DNA of 64,000 nucleotides from Carpediemonas membranifera (taxonomy: Eukaryota; Fornicata). The notes below the pieces were generated by a model. That model was not told where the DNA came from, did no database searches, and saw only the letters and a list, made by a program, of their open reading frames with translations. The DNA is taken from positions 496,001 through 560,000 of the forward strand of contig JAHDYR010000067.1 in the NCBI GenBank assembly GCA_019828565.1. Direction: 5' to 3'. Positions 40,553 to 50,050 of the stretch are shown piece after piece. Each line of letters begins with the position of its first letter. Position 1 is the first letter of the stretch. A program made the translations under genes and the position numbers.

Positions 40553-41524
40553 TTAATCAGTCTCCTGAACGGCCCAGGCACGGATGCGGCTGTCATCGTG
40601 GCCAGTGTACAGGGTGTTGCCATCAGCAGACCAGCGGACAGCAAGGGTACGGGCGGGGCGGGGCTTCTCGCCGCCGACCTCAACGATATCCTCAGAGACA
40701 AGCTCCTTGGAGGTGAGATCCCAGATCTTGATGCCCTTGGTGGTACCGGCGCAGAGCCAGTAGCGGGTAGGGGAGAAGGTGATGGAGAGAACCTCATCAC
40801 CGGCGTCGATGGTATCGAGGGCGACGCCCTCCTTCAGGCCCCAGAGGATGACCTTGCCGTCCTTAGAGCCAGAGGCGCAGAGGGAGGAGTCGGGAGCAAC
40901 GTCAAGGCAGTTGACGACGCCCTCGTGGCCAGTGAGGGTGTGGGCAACGGCGCCCTCCTGGACGTCGTAGACCTGGACCTTGCGGTCAGCACCGCCAGAG
41001 ATGATGTAGTGGCGGAACTCCTCGGTGCCCTCGATCTTCTCCTGGGAGATCTTGACGCAGTTAACCCAGTCGCTGTGGGAGGTGGAGCCAGCGAGGACGT
41101 TCACGCAGGTGCCAACGGTGTTCCAGTGGCGGATGGTGCGGTCCTGGGAGGCAGTGACGAGCTGGCGGTTATCGGGGGAGAAGCCGACGGAGAGAACGCG
41201 GCTGGTGTGGCCCTGGAAGCGAGAAGCGGTCTTGCCAGTGGAGATCTCCCAAAGGCGAGCGGAGTGATCCCAGGAGCCAGAGAAGACGTACTGACCATCG
41301 CCAGAGATGTCGATGTCGGTAACGAAGTTCTCGTGGCCGCAGAGGCGGCGGTGGGGAGCACCAACGAGGCCCTCGACGTCATCGGTCTTCTCAAGGTCCC
41401 AAACGATCAGAGACTTGTCCCTGGAGCCAGAGATGATCTGGTTGGGAGTCTCAGAAGAGCAGGCGATGCAAGTAACCCAATCCTTGTGGCCCTCAAGGCT
41501 ACCGACGTTCCTAAGGCACGACAT
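40553..41524 (-). CDS. RACK1: RACK1, 40S ribosomal WD-repeat scaffold
   Basis: 323 residues, ATG 41524. Seven WD40 repeats fill the protein, with GH and WD pairs visible (LEGHKDWVTCIACS, ISGSRDKSLIVWDL, GHENFVTDIDISGDGQYVFSGSWDHSARLWE, GFSPDNRQLVTASQDRTIRHWN). The HSDWVNCVK segment and the total length are typical of RACK1 rather than other WD proteins. RACK1 sits on the small ribosomal subunit near the mRNA exit and scaffolds signalling proteins such as protein kinase C. Single exon, complete. Confidence 0.97.
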   Translation of the reverse strand: MSCLRNVGSLEGHKDWVTCIACSSETPNQIISGSRDKSLIVWDLEKTDDVEGLVGAPHRRLCGHENFVTDIDISGDGQYVFSGSWDHSARLWEISTGKTASRFQGHTSRVLSVGFSPDNRQLVTASQDRTIRHWNTVGTCVNVLAGSTSHSDWVNCVKISQEKIEGTEEFRHYIISGGADRKVQVYDVQEGAVAHTLTGHEGVVNCLDVAPDSSLCASGSKDGKVILWGLKEGVALDTIDAGDEVLSITFSPTRYWLCAGTTKGIKIWDLTSKELVSEDIVEVGGEKPRPARTLAVRWSADGNTLYTGHDDSRIRAWAVQETD

Positions 41525-42215
41525 GAGCAGTTCTCAGAAAAAAGCAGGAATGAACCCTCACTCGTTAAAAATGGTCAAAACATTTTCTGGGCTTAATGGA
41601 GGCATCTGTCCTTTACAGCTGAGCTATGCCCTAGATTCTGGCGACTTCTAGCAGCAGCATGTATCAAAAATGAATTAGCGGTGACTATCGTCTTGTTGTA
41701 CCGGCATCGCTGCGGCATCAAGGCCACCAACAAGTGGCAAAACAAGACTCAATGTGCATGTGTCGACTACAAGGCCAGTTGCTGGCTGACCATTGAAGAA
41801 CGGCGATCAAGGAAATCATTTGATGACGCCGGAAAAACTGGCACCGGAAATGAATCTGTATGACGTCGAACAACTGTATTATGATCCCTACCGCGAGCAA
41901 CTTGACGGGATAGTCAGCGTATGACACGATTTTTCTCTCTTATGAAGGAGCTGAAGCGAACTGTCCAGCATCTCGGAGACACCTGCCATTCTTCCGTCGA
42001 AATATCGCTACCATCGCAACACTCGCGTGCATATGCAACTACAGATCCACGTCCATCATCAAATAGCACTATTGGGGAAAAGTGGCGTCTTATCGGTTTG
42101 TCACCTCACCCACTCTAACGAAGCCCAGTGCCACCTACTGCTCTCCATGGCCCAGCGTCGGAGCAGCTAAACAATCCAGTGCTATTCATACAGTTATACA
42201 TTTAAATTGTGCAGT
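41525..42215. other. Intergenic, RACK1 upstream region
   Basis: About 690 bp between the RACK1 start and the histidine ammonia-lyase stop. Small open frames only, none credible. Confidence 0.5.
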
Positions 42216-43814
42216 CTACTCGACGAAAGGGCGGGTGACGTCGACGATCATACCGTCCCTGACGAGCTCCCAGACGGCGTCAATGTCGGGCGACATGGCG
42301 CGGTCCTTGTCCCAGGGCTTGGCCACCTCTCTGACAGCCGCATGGACAGCCATAAGTGCCTCAGACGACTTCTTGCCCTCGTCGAGGTGGAACTGAATGC
42401 CTTGGCAAGCAGCGAGGATTTCGATCGCAAGCGAGCGCTCGACGTTCTCGACAACCTTGGCAGCCTTACGAGCAGCGTAGCCACCCATAGAAACATGGTC
42501 CTCCTTGGCCGCCGAAGTCGAGATGGAGTCGACCGAAGCGGGGTGGCACAAGGACTTGTTCTCGGAGACGAGTGCGGCCGTGGTACAGTGGGCAATCATA
42601 AAACCGCTGTTGAGGCCACCCTCCTTCACCAGGAAGGCGGGGAGGCCGTTAGAGAGGCTGGGGTTACACATGCGTTCGACACGACGCTCGCTAATGTTGG
42701 CGAGCTCGTGCACAGCAATGGCGAGGAAATCAGCGGCCTTGGCAGGATACTCGCCGTGGAAGTTGCCGCCGGAGAGGATCTGGCCGTTGGGATGGGCCTC
42801 GTCGCAGAAAGAAGGGCCGAAGACCATGGGGTTGTCCGTAGCGGAGTTCAGCTCGGTCATGAGGATGCCGCGGACGTACTTGAGGGCATCGTGAGCCTGT
42901 CCGTGGACCTGGGGGGAGCAACGGAGGGAATAGGCGTCCTGCACGCGACCACAGTTGCGGTGGCCGACACAGATCTGGGAATCGCCGTTCGGGTCGACGT
43001 GGTCGCGGAGGAACTCGCGAATACGACGAGCAGACGCCTGCTGGCCCTCGTGCGGGCGTGCAGCATGGATGCGGGGGTCGAATGCGACCTTGGTGCCCTG
43101 CAGGGCCTCAAGCGACATGGCGACGGCGATGTCGGCGACGGTGATGAGGTTGGCAGCCCGACAGTATGCCTCAGTGGTGAAGGTGCTGATCAGCTGAGTG
43201 CCATTAATCAGGGCGAGGCCCTCCTTCGCCTTGAGGGCGATGGGCGTGATGCCATGGGAAGCGAGGATCTTGCCTGCATCGCCATATTGGCCAGTGGCGG
43301 CATCGAACATCTTGCCCTCACCCATCATGCCCAGGGCCAGGTGAGAGAGAGGGGCGAGGTCGCCCGAGGCGCCGACAGTGCCTTGCTCAGGCACCCAGGA
43401 CAGGCAGCCGTGGTTGAAGCACTCAACCATCGTCAGCAGGGTCTCGGGACGCGCACCGGAGTGGCCCTTCGCTATGACGTTGATTCTGATTGCCAGGAGC
43501 ATGCGGGTGCGCTCAGGGCTGAGTGGTTCGCCAACACCGGCGGCGTGGGAACGGATGAGGTTCTCTTGGAGCTCAGCAAGCTTGTCATTGGGGATGCGGA
43601 CGTTTGAGAAGAGTCCAAAGCCGGTAGTGATGCCATAAACGACTTCATCGTTCTCAACGATGCGGTCAACAACACCCCGGGCTTCTTTCACGCGGGCCAT
43701 GGCTTCATCCGTGATGGAGATCTTGATATCGCCCGTTCTCAGAGAATAGAGGTCTTCGGGGGTAAGGCTATAGCCATCGAGCTCGAGAGTGGTCTTACGG
43801 TTGTAGAGTGTCAT
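42216..43814 (-). CDS. HAL: Histidine ammonia-lyase
   Basis: 532 residues from ATG 43814 (MTLYNRK); the frame extends upstream only with a non-ATG codon. The enzyme removes ammonia from L-histidine to give trans-urocanate, the first step of histidine breakdown. The self-cyclising Ala-Ser-Gly triad that forms the MIO cofactor is at about 149-151 within GTVGASGDLAPLSHLALG. The catalytic Tyr is in VVYGITTGFG (about 59-68); the family blocks ELNSATDNPMVF, SGGNFHGEYPAK, NSGFMIAHCTTAALVSENK and SAAKEDHVSMGGYAARK are all present. Length is closer to bacterial HAL than to the longer animal enzyme. No other histidine-utilisation gene lies nearby. Confidence 0.96.
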   Translation of the reverse strand: MTLYNRKTTLELDGYSLTPEDLYSLRTGDIKISITDEAMARVKEARGVVDRIVENDEVVYGITTGFGLFSNVRIPNDKLAELQENLIRSHAAGVGEPLSPERTRMLLAIRINVIAKGHSGARPETLLTMVECFNHGCLSWVPEQGTVGASGDLAPLSHLALGMMGEGKMFDAATGQYGDAGKILASHGITPIALKAKEGLALINGTQLISTFTTEAYCRAANLITVADIAVAMSLEALQGTKVAFDPRIHAARPHEGQQASARRIREFLRDHVDPNGDSQICVGHRNCGRVQDAYSLRCSPQVHGQAHDALKYVRGILMTELNSATDNPMVFGPSFCDEAHPNGQILSGGNFHGEYPAKAADFLAIAVHELANISERRVERMCNPSLSNGLPAFLVKEGGLNSGFMIAHCTTAALVSENKSLCHPASVDSISTSAAKEDHVSMGGYAARKAAKVVENVERSLAIEILAACQGIQFHLDEGKKSSEALMAVHAAVREVAKPWDKDRAMSPDIDAVWELVRDGMIVDVTRPFVE

Positions 43815-44206
43815 GTTAGTTTCGGATCTGTGTTGTTTGAATCTTGTTGACTTTGACGCAGTCAATCTTGGTCCACGCCTGGATGCTGGTGGATATTACT
43901 GCCTTAGAACAACAAGGGATACGAAGAATTCAGGTTAAGATGCACCGCCATACTGGTCTGGATGACGACCTCACTTGGTGTGCCTGCATCCGTCATCCAA
44001 GGTCTGGCGCATGTCGGGTGGACGTGGACTGACGTGCAAACAATATGCCAGCAGTATATGTTCAGTCAAACAGCCTCGGGCCGATCGAGTCAGGACAAGG
44101 CTGGAGAACGAAGCGTCATCAAGTCGACCCTGGTGCTCAAACAACTTTCCAGCAGCAGTAGACTAGATCCTTTATAAACTATAACCATAAAACATAATAA
44201 ATACGC
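43815..44206. other. Intergenic, histidine ammonia-lyase upstream region
   Basis: 392 bp, presumed promoter of HAL and 3' region of the next gene. No gene seen. Confidence 0.5.
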
Positions 44207-47200
44207 CTACTCCTCGCCCAGCTGGGGATACAGCGGGTTCGCCTCTACTTCCACGTCGAGCAGGCCCTTCTCGCCCCGGAGAGCTCCAAACGACTTCCGC
44301 CAGACCTTCGCGAGCAGCGGGGCGACCGTGTACATGAGCCCAATCCGGAAGGAGTTGACTGCCGCGACGATCTTGTTGAGGGTTATAAGCGTGAGCACGA
44401 GGGTGAGGAAGGTGCTGGAAACGGAGGCCACGCGAGTTCTGCTCAAGAAGGTGGGAGCGTTGGTGGTGAGCTCAATAGTCACCGTGAGCGGCTCGGCCGC
44501 GCCGTACATGTACTCGTTCGTTGTCGTCTTTTCGAAACCAATAATCTGCCCAAACTCATATACGTCAACATAACTCCACATAAATCGATCCTGGTTACTA
44601 AACGGGGAAGCTAGGAGACTCCACAAAGTTTCTTCTTCCTGGACCTTCGTGATTGTCGGAGATACTCTGAGAGAACGCGCGACAAGACCGGCAATAACAG
44701 TATCTGCATCAGAACGACGGTCGATGTAGACAATGTCGGTGCTGTTGACAATGGTGCAGTGGCTAGCGGTCTCCTCATCAGTGCAGTACGATCCGCCGAC
44801 GATCTTCATCGCCTGGTCCATGTTGTTGCCGTCACTGAGGAAGGAGGAGTCATATATCGCGTGTTCAACCGCACTGTGGATGGCTTGAGTGTAAACGTCG
44901 CCGAAGTGGAGGGTAATTGACGCTGAGGCCTCTATATTGACGTTCTTGAAGTCGAACTTGACAGTACAGTTGCCGCTCTTGCCAAAGGCGTCAGGCGACC
45001 GAGTGCATGTGTAGACGCTCTCGCTGCAGACAATGCCGGCGGCGTAGCAGTTCGAAGATCCGAAAGATTCGAGGCATTGACCGCTGCAATCAAGGTGGTC
45101 ATATCCAATCAGGGTCACATAAAGAGATACACCCTCGACAATTGATGCGCCAAAGAGTGCGCGCTCAACAAGGTTGGCCTCGGCGTATGCGAAGGTAGAC
45201 GACTTGACGATGGAGTTCGCGTCCTGTTTCACTCCGTCCGAGCTTCGCAGGGGCACTTCAGAATACGAGAAGTAAAACTTGGTCGCATACCATGCCACAT
45301 AAATCCATATAATCCATATAAATGGTGTGCAGAGACCACCGACGAATGTGCCTCGCGTGTTGACGTAGACGCCGTCCTTCCCTGATCGTCTGGCACCAAA
45401 GGATACGAATTGCCGTGGATAGAAGTCGATCTTTCTAGATACGGGCAATATCGCGTCCTTATACAGTATCTTGGGCCAGGCAAGGGGGCTGAGCTTCGAT
45501 CGCCCATCATTGCGTGGAATGAGCTGAGCAACTGTCTTCAACGAGAGCACGAAAAACACAAAAATCGCATATAGCAGGATAAGAAGCACGAGGAATCTAG
45601 TGAGATCCTCACTGAACGACACAGTGTTATCAAGCACCCAGTCTGTAAAATCCTGGGCGTCACTCGCAGTCATGTTCACTTGGGTCGAAGTGCTCATGGA
45701 GGCCAGCTCGGCGTAGTCAAGATGCATCAGGCTGAGCGGGGGGCAGTATTCAGAGTCTAGGCAGTCGACGCAGACCGAGTCGGCCGAGTCGGAGGATGAG
45801 TATTGCCGGATTTGACCAAAACTGCACGGTTCACACGAGCCGAAGTATGAGCTGGAAACAGCGAATGAGAGGTCGCAGGTAGAGGGACGGGGGTAGGAGA
45901 AGTACTGTGGGTAGCCGAGGGGCGAGTCCGACGTGGGAATTAGAACGAGCATTGAGTCGGAAACTTCAAATTGGGAGTCATCAAAAGATGAAAGAGTTTC
46001 GTAAGTTGGAATATATGTATCCGAAGTGACCGAGGCGCCCTGCTCCGTCTGGATATGATTGGGCCGGACGTACGAAACGAAGTCGGATGCATCCACTGCC
46101 GCCGCGTCGGGCATACTCGATAGGTTGAAGAAGAACAGTCTGCCACGGCCAAGGATGACTGCCTCAAGAGTGCCGTCGTCTGCCACACGGAGCGAAGCGT
46201 CCTCTCCAAAGAGATCGGGGCCGTTGATGACCGTGGAGGAGACGACCTCGAGGGCATCATAGCCTGGCGGTAAATGTTTGGCTGACCCACCGCCGGAAAT
46301 TAGCGTAAACTGCACGTGCTTGACGACGTTGCGGCTTGGGACGCCGAAGAGGACGTCCATTCGACTCTCGGAGCTAGTCTGGCTCGAGATCATCATCGAA
46401 ATCGGGTTGGAGGCACACGTGCTGTTGAATACAGTGGACGTATCACCAGATGCAAGGTCGGCCTCGATGGTGAGGCCGGCGAGCTCGGCCATGTTGCTGA
46501 AACCCACCACTTGGGAAATATGGCCCTCGTAAACAATGCCGTTGGGATAAAACGAGCAGGTTGACTGAGCAACAAAAGTATCTACGATATCAAAAGATAC
46601 AGTGAATCTAGACAGAGATGTGACCGCAGATACAGATGCCAACTTCCCGTAACTATCCCATTGCAGCGTGTAGGCCGTCGGGTTATAACCGTAGCTGACA
46701 GCCATCAGCGGTGGTCGGTATGACTCGAGGTCGACTCCCGATCTCGGCTTGCTCACGCCGATGAGCTCGCCAGACCCGTTCTTAGTGGGGTCAATGATGG
46801 TCAAACCGTCATCCCAATCGCCTAGGGTCCATGAATCTGTGCCGTTTGACACTATGGGCAGGATAACAACGCCCGAGGAATCGCCGCTGATGTAGTGAGC
46901 TGCAACGTAGGGACCAACTCGGCGAACGGGGTTGTATAGTGTTGCCAAGTCGTTTCTTTGGAGAGAGATTGCCGCGTCTGGGTCTGAAAAGACGATGCCC
47001 TCGCCAGCCTTGAGTTCAGCGGGGTGGTTGAGGCTCACGCCGCATTGGGCGTCGATGTTGGCGAACGTCGTGCAGTCGAGGAAGGTAAAACTGCGCGGGG
47101 GGATAACGAAGTCGCCTATGCCGGGTAGAATGAGGTTGACGAAGAAGAGAGTGCCGCTATACGCGTGTTCCTCCGACGTGAATTCATCAATATGGATCCC

Positions 47201-47878
47201 GAAATCATAAACGAGAGAATTATTCGAACGGAACGTTGTGATGTCTTGGAACTTTGCCGCTGGACCAGTAAATGAGAAGTCGTCGGCATTGGTGGAGTTG
47301 CCGTCAATGACGATGATGCCAGTGTAGACCGTCGAGTCTGGAACGAGAGTAATCAGCATGTCGATGTATTTCGCGGTGAAAAAGACGTAATTGCAGTAAA
47401 TCGGGTCGCCCTCAACTGCGCCAGTGGAGTTAATTGGGAAATTAATGAGAGTGGCGTCTGGGTTGAGCACCGTCTGGCGGTTGCAGTGGGTGCTGTGTGA
47501 TTCAATGTGACTGTAGTAACTGAGCGTGAAGCCGGACTCGCGGTTGTTCCGCGAAGACTTGAAGTAGACGTGCGCGGGCATATGGTCCGCGTCGAAGGCT
47601 GTTATTCTGTCGGCATAGGTGCTTCCGTCGATGCAAGAGGTGGAGTTCACTTCGGTTGTGCCCTTGAGAGACGAGCAAGCGAGGAGGACGTCGTTGCTGT
47701 CGGGTGTGTACTGTTCTATGATGAGAGAGACGCCGACAAGCGAGTCAGTGGCGTTCAGCTGCGTTGTGTCGGGATTAATCGTCCAATTTCGCTCCATTGG
47801 CCGCCACGGATCGTCCGCAGATGGAAAGCTGAACGATGCGTGTAGTAGATCCGTTATTTCAACCACAGCTGCGTCCAT
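44207..47878 (-). CDS. Large multi-pass surface membrane protein, unknown
   Basis: 1223 residues from ATG 47878. The N-terminal about 760 residues are beta-rich and full of N-x-S/T sequons, so probably extracellular or luminal. A short Cys-rich segment (CEPCSFGQI, CVDCLDSEYCPP) resembles furin/EGF-like repeats. Membrane segments follow at about 775-800 (FLVLLILLYAIFVFFVLSL) and about 850-875 (FIWIIWIYVAWYATKFYF), then a second Cys-containing luminal domain and a last hydrophobic block at about 1160-1200 (FLTLVLTLITLNKIVAAV). No signal peptide is visible at this start; an upstream exon is possible because the frame is open with an acceptor-like sequence just before the ATG. Family unknown. Confidence 0.75.
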   Translation of the reverse strand: MDAAVVEITDLLHASFSFPSADDPWRPMERNWTINPDTTQLNATDSLVGVSLIIEQYTPDSNDVLLACSSLKGTTEVNSTSCIDGSTYADRITAFDADHMPAHVYFKSSRNNRESGFTLSYYSHIESHSTHCNRQTVLNPDATLINFPINSTGAVEGDPIYCNYVFFTAKYIDMLITLVPDSTVYTGIIVIDGNSTNADDFSFTGPAAKFQDITTFRSNNSLVYDFGIHIDEFTSEEHAYSGTLFFVNLILPGIGDFVIPPRSFTFLDCTTFANIDAQCGVSLNHPAELKAGEGIVFSDPDAAISLQRNDLATLYNPVRRVGPYVAAHYISGDSSGVVILPIVSNGTDSWTLGDWDDGLTIIDPTKNGSGELIGVSKPRSGVDLESYRPPLMAVSYGYNPTAYTLQWDSYGKLASVSAVTSLSRFTVSFDIVDTFVAQSTCSFYPNGIVYEGHISQVVGFSNMAELAGLTIEADLASGDTSTVFNSTCASNPISMMISSQTSSESRMDVLFGVPSRNVVKHVQFTLISGGGSAKHLPPGYDALEVVSSTVINGPDLFGEDASLRVADDGTLEAVILGRGRLFFFNLSSMPDAAAVDASDFVSYVRPNHIQTEQGASVTSDTYIPTYETLSSFDDSQFEVSDSMLVLIPTSDSPLGYPQYFSYPRPSTCDLSFAVSSSYFGSCEPCSFGQIRQYSSSDSADSVCVDCLDSEYCPPLSLMHLDYAELASMSTSTQVNMTASDAQDFTDWVLDNTVSFSEDLTRFLVLLILLYAIFVFFVLSLKTVAQLIPRNDGRSKLSPLAWPKILYKDAILPVSRKIDFYPRQFVSFGARRSGKDGVYVNTRGTFVGGLCTPFIWIIWIYVAWYATKFYFSYSEVPLRSSDGVKQDANSIVKSSTFAYAEANLVERALFGASIVEGVSLYVTLIGYDHLDCSGQCLESFGSSNCYAAGIVCSESVYTCTRSPDAFGKSGNCTVKFDFKNVNIEASASITLHFGDVYTQAIHSAVEHAIYDSSFLSDGNNMDQAMKIVGGSYCTDEETASHCTIVNSTDIVYIDRRSDADTVIAGLVARSLRVSPTITKVQEEETLWSLLASPFSNQDRFMWSYVDVYEFGQIIGFEKTTTNEYMYGAAEPLTVTIELTTNAPTFLSRTRVASVSSTFLTLVLTLITLNKIVAAVNSFRIGLMYTVAPLLAKVWRKSFGALRGEKGLLDVEVEANPLYPQLGEE

Positions 47879-48185
47879 CCGTTCACAGTGGCTGATTGCA
47901 AACACTGGGTCAAGATCCAAGGGAGATTCGTCTTAAACTCCTTAAACTCCACCCCCACCCATGCGAGGTGCTGGTTACCCCGGGCTGGTGTCCAGCAGTC
48001 AGTGGACGACGGGTTATGGCTTGTATGGTCGACATAGGCAGGGTGATTGGTAAAACTAACGTCGCGTTCGGCCGCCTTTACTATTCCTGGGAAGTAGGCT
48101 CTGGCACATATCTATTTATCGCCTCTCACATTGTCACATGGTCGACCCGGCGGGCGTGTTGTTACTGAAGGCCCAGGCATGGACT
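47879..48185. other. Intergenic, no gene seen
   Basis: 307 bp between the membrane-protein start and the stop of RCC1-like copy c. Confidence 0.5.
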
Positions 48186-49853
48186 TCAGGAAGTTTGCGA
48201 TTGAGGGGTTGGGTCGACGTCGACCGGGGTGATGTCATGCCACCTTTTAGGAGCCTTGCATTTGGCCAATTTAGCCACCCCATCCGAATCTCCCACCTTG
48301 AACCACTGGCCGGTGGAGTCACGGAAGCGGAGGGGGTTGTTCCTGAGTGCCGTCGCCTCAATAGGAACCATGGCAAGATCCCCATGCTGGCAGTAGTGGG
48401 TGACACCCTTGGTCCCCCAGACGATCAGAAAATCGCAGCACCAGAACCCCTTGACCCTCTCTGGGAACCGGAGCGGGGTGGGTGTGAGGCACTTGTCGTC
48501 CCTGCGTTTTCCAGGCAGCAGGCCCGAGTTGGAGACGTGTATGGGAACTTTGCCAGCGAAGAGCAGCTGGCGGCCGCTGAGGAAGATGTTGAAAGAAAGG
48601 ACGGAAGACATGACAGAATCGACGGAGGTCATGATCCGGTCGACTCTGTAGGGCAGATCCTCGAAGCCAGCCATCATACTATGGTGCCCGAGTCCCAGCT
48701 GGCCACAATAGTTGCCCCCGCTGATCATCTGCCGATCGCCCATGGAGAGGATGACAGTCGTTGCATTGATCAGACCCACATGCATGATGTGATCTGGGAC
48801 AAAGCCAGCGGGCACAGCGACTGGGTGGAAGAGGGGTCTGTTCTCCTCCACGACTGGGCCGACATACCATTCTGGATGTCCACCAGCCATGACAGTGCCG
48901 ACCGAAGAGAGGATGAACGTCCGATCACAAATCAGCGACACACCAGTCACCATCCAGTGCTTCTCCCAAGGGGGCAGGCTGGCCTCGAGCTCAGCGACCT
49001 CGGCGCAGGCGGGGAAGGTAAGGCGGGTCGGGGCGACCTTAGACGACTTGAACCCCAGCTGGCCATGACCGCTATCCCCCCAGCCCCACAGGCCCTTGGG
49101 CGTCCTGGCGATGCGGGTGAGGTCGTCGCTGTAGACCTCGAGGGCCCTGGGCATCCTGGCCCTGGTGAGGGCGGTGTGCTTGGTAGTGTCGAGCATGAAG
49201 AGGCGGCCCATGTACATGCGGTGGTGATAAAATATGTAGGACCAAGCGTGCTGATAGCACTCGCCGTCCTTCTCTGCCACATTAAACGTGAAGAAGAACT
49301 TGCGGCAGAGGAACCAGAGGCACTTGGCCTCGGGGGCGAGAGCGTTGCGGATCTTGTCGTGCATCCTGGTAGTGTGTGGCTCCTCATCTTGAGCCCCCTG
49401 CAGCACCCTGTCCTCAAGGTCGGGGTTGGCCCCGCCACCCACCAGACACGCCCACACCGCGCCCTGGTTCAGCGTGTGCATGGCGACCGGGAGCTCCTCG
49501 CCATCCGCGAGCTCAACGTTCATTGACAGCGGGGGGCCGCTGGTGAGGATCGAGCGGGCGCGGTCGAGGAGGGCTTGCGCAGATGGTTCGAGAGGGGGGA
49601 TCTCGGAGAGCGTTGCGATGAGGGATTCGAGGAAATTGGCATCTTTGCGCGCGTATTGGCTCACTTGCTCGTGGATAAACGCGTTGAACGTGGTCAACAT
49701 GCGAGATCTGCGTGGAATTTGCTCGTCGAAGTGACGCTGGAACGCACAGGCGATAAGCGAGGGGATATCGCCAGCAATACCACTCGCTGCCGTGATTGAG
49801 TGCCGATGGGCCGCGATCAGCGCGTCTCTCACCTTCTTGCCTCCATCTCTCAT
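48186..49853 (-). CDS. RCC1-like protein copy c (full length)
   Basis: 555 residues from ATG 49853 (MRDGGKKVRDAL); the only complete copy in the window. The N-terminal 120 or so residues are helical (HSITAASGIAGDIPSLIACAFQ, FIHEQVSQYARKDANF). The rest carries RCC1-type glycine motifs (GLWGWGDSGHGQLGF, NYCGQLGLGHHS), repeated blade-like segments (RTFILSSVGTVMAGG, ATTVILSMGDRQMISGG, GRQLLFAGKVPIHVSNSG) and FPERVKGFW. It is probably a beta-propeller with an all-helical head. It is not a typical RCC1 exchange factor; the family appears lineage-specific and duplicated, possibly for protein recognition. Binding partners are unknown. Confidence 0.85.
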   Translation of the reverse strand: MRDGGKKVRDALIAAHRHSITAASGIAGDIPSLIACAFQRHFDEQIPRRSRMLTTFNAFIHEQVSQYARKDANFLESLIATLSEIPPLEPSAQALLDRARSILTSGPPLSMNVELADGEELPVAMHTLNQGAVWACLVGGGANPDLEDRVLQGAQDEEPHTTRMHDKIRNALAPEAKCLWFLCRKFFFTFNVAEKDGECYQHAWSYIFYHHRMYMGRLFMLDTTKHTALTRARMPRALEVYSDDLTRIARTPKGLWGWGDSGHGQLGFKSSKVAPTRLTFPACAEVAELEASLPPWEKHWMVTGVSLICDRTFILSSVGTVMAGGHPEWYVGPVVEENRPLFHPVAVPAGFVPDHIMHVGLINATTVILSMGDRQMISGGNYCGQLGLGHHSMMAGFEDLPYRVDRIMTSVDSVMSSVLSFNIFLSGRQLLFAGKVPIHVSNSGLLPGKRRDDKCLTPTPLRFPERVKGFWCCDFLIVWGTKGVTHYCQHGDLAMVPIEATALRNNPLRFRDSTGQWFKVGDSDGVAKLAKCKAPKRWHDITPVDVDPTPQSQTS

Positions 49854-50050
49854 GTCGTCCAACTCAGCCACAGTCGGCCCAGTGACGCGACGCCCCGCAA
49901 CTTAGAGTCGGTGTTGGGCCCGTTGTGGTTGAGTGGCTGGGCTGGCCGTCGCTAACCCTGGGGTTGACATCGCCTGCTCCCAGGTTGTCAATCAGTGTTC
50001 AGAGAGAGATCTTCCTTTACAAATTCACGGCAACACTAAGATGACTGAGA

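Noticed and set aside
40598-41596. 332-codon plus-strand open frame
   Set aside because: Antisense shadow of RACK1.
41530-41630. Second A-box/B-box-like pair on the minus strand upstream of RACK1
   Set aside because: The T stem pairs poorly and no cloverleaf forms; the sequence is the RACK1 upstream region.
42207-43607. 466-codon plus-strand open frame
   Set aside because: Exactly antisense to histidine ammonia-lyase; it reflects the codon bias of the real gene.
48138-49526. 462-codon plus-strand open frame, with a similar one at 37173-38384
   Set aside because: Antisense to RCC1-like copies c and b. Both stay open because the two copies are nearly identical, not because of independent coding constraint.
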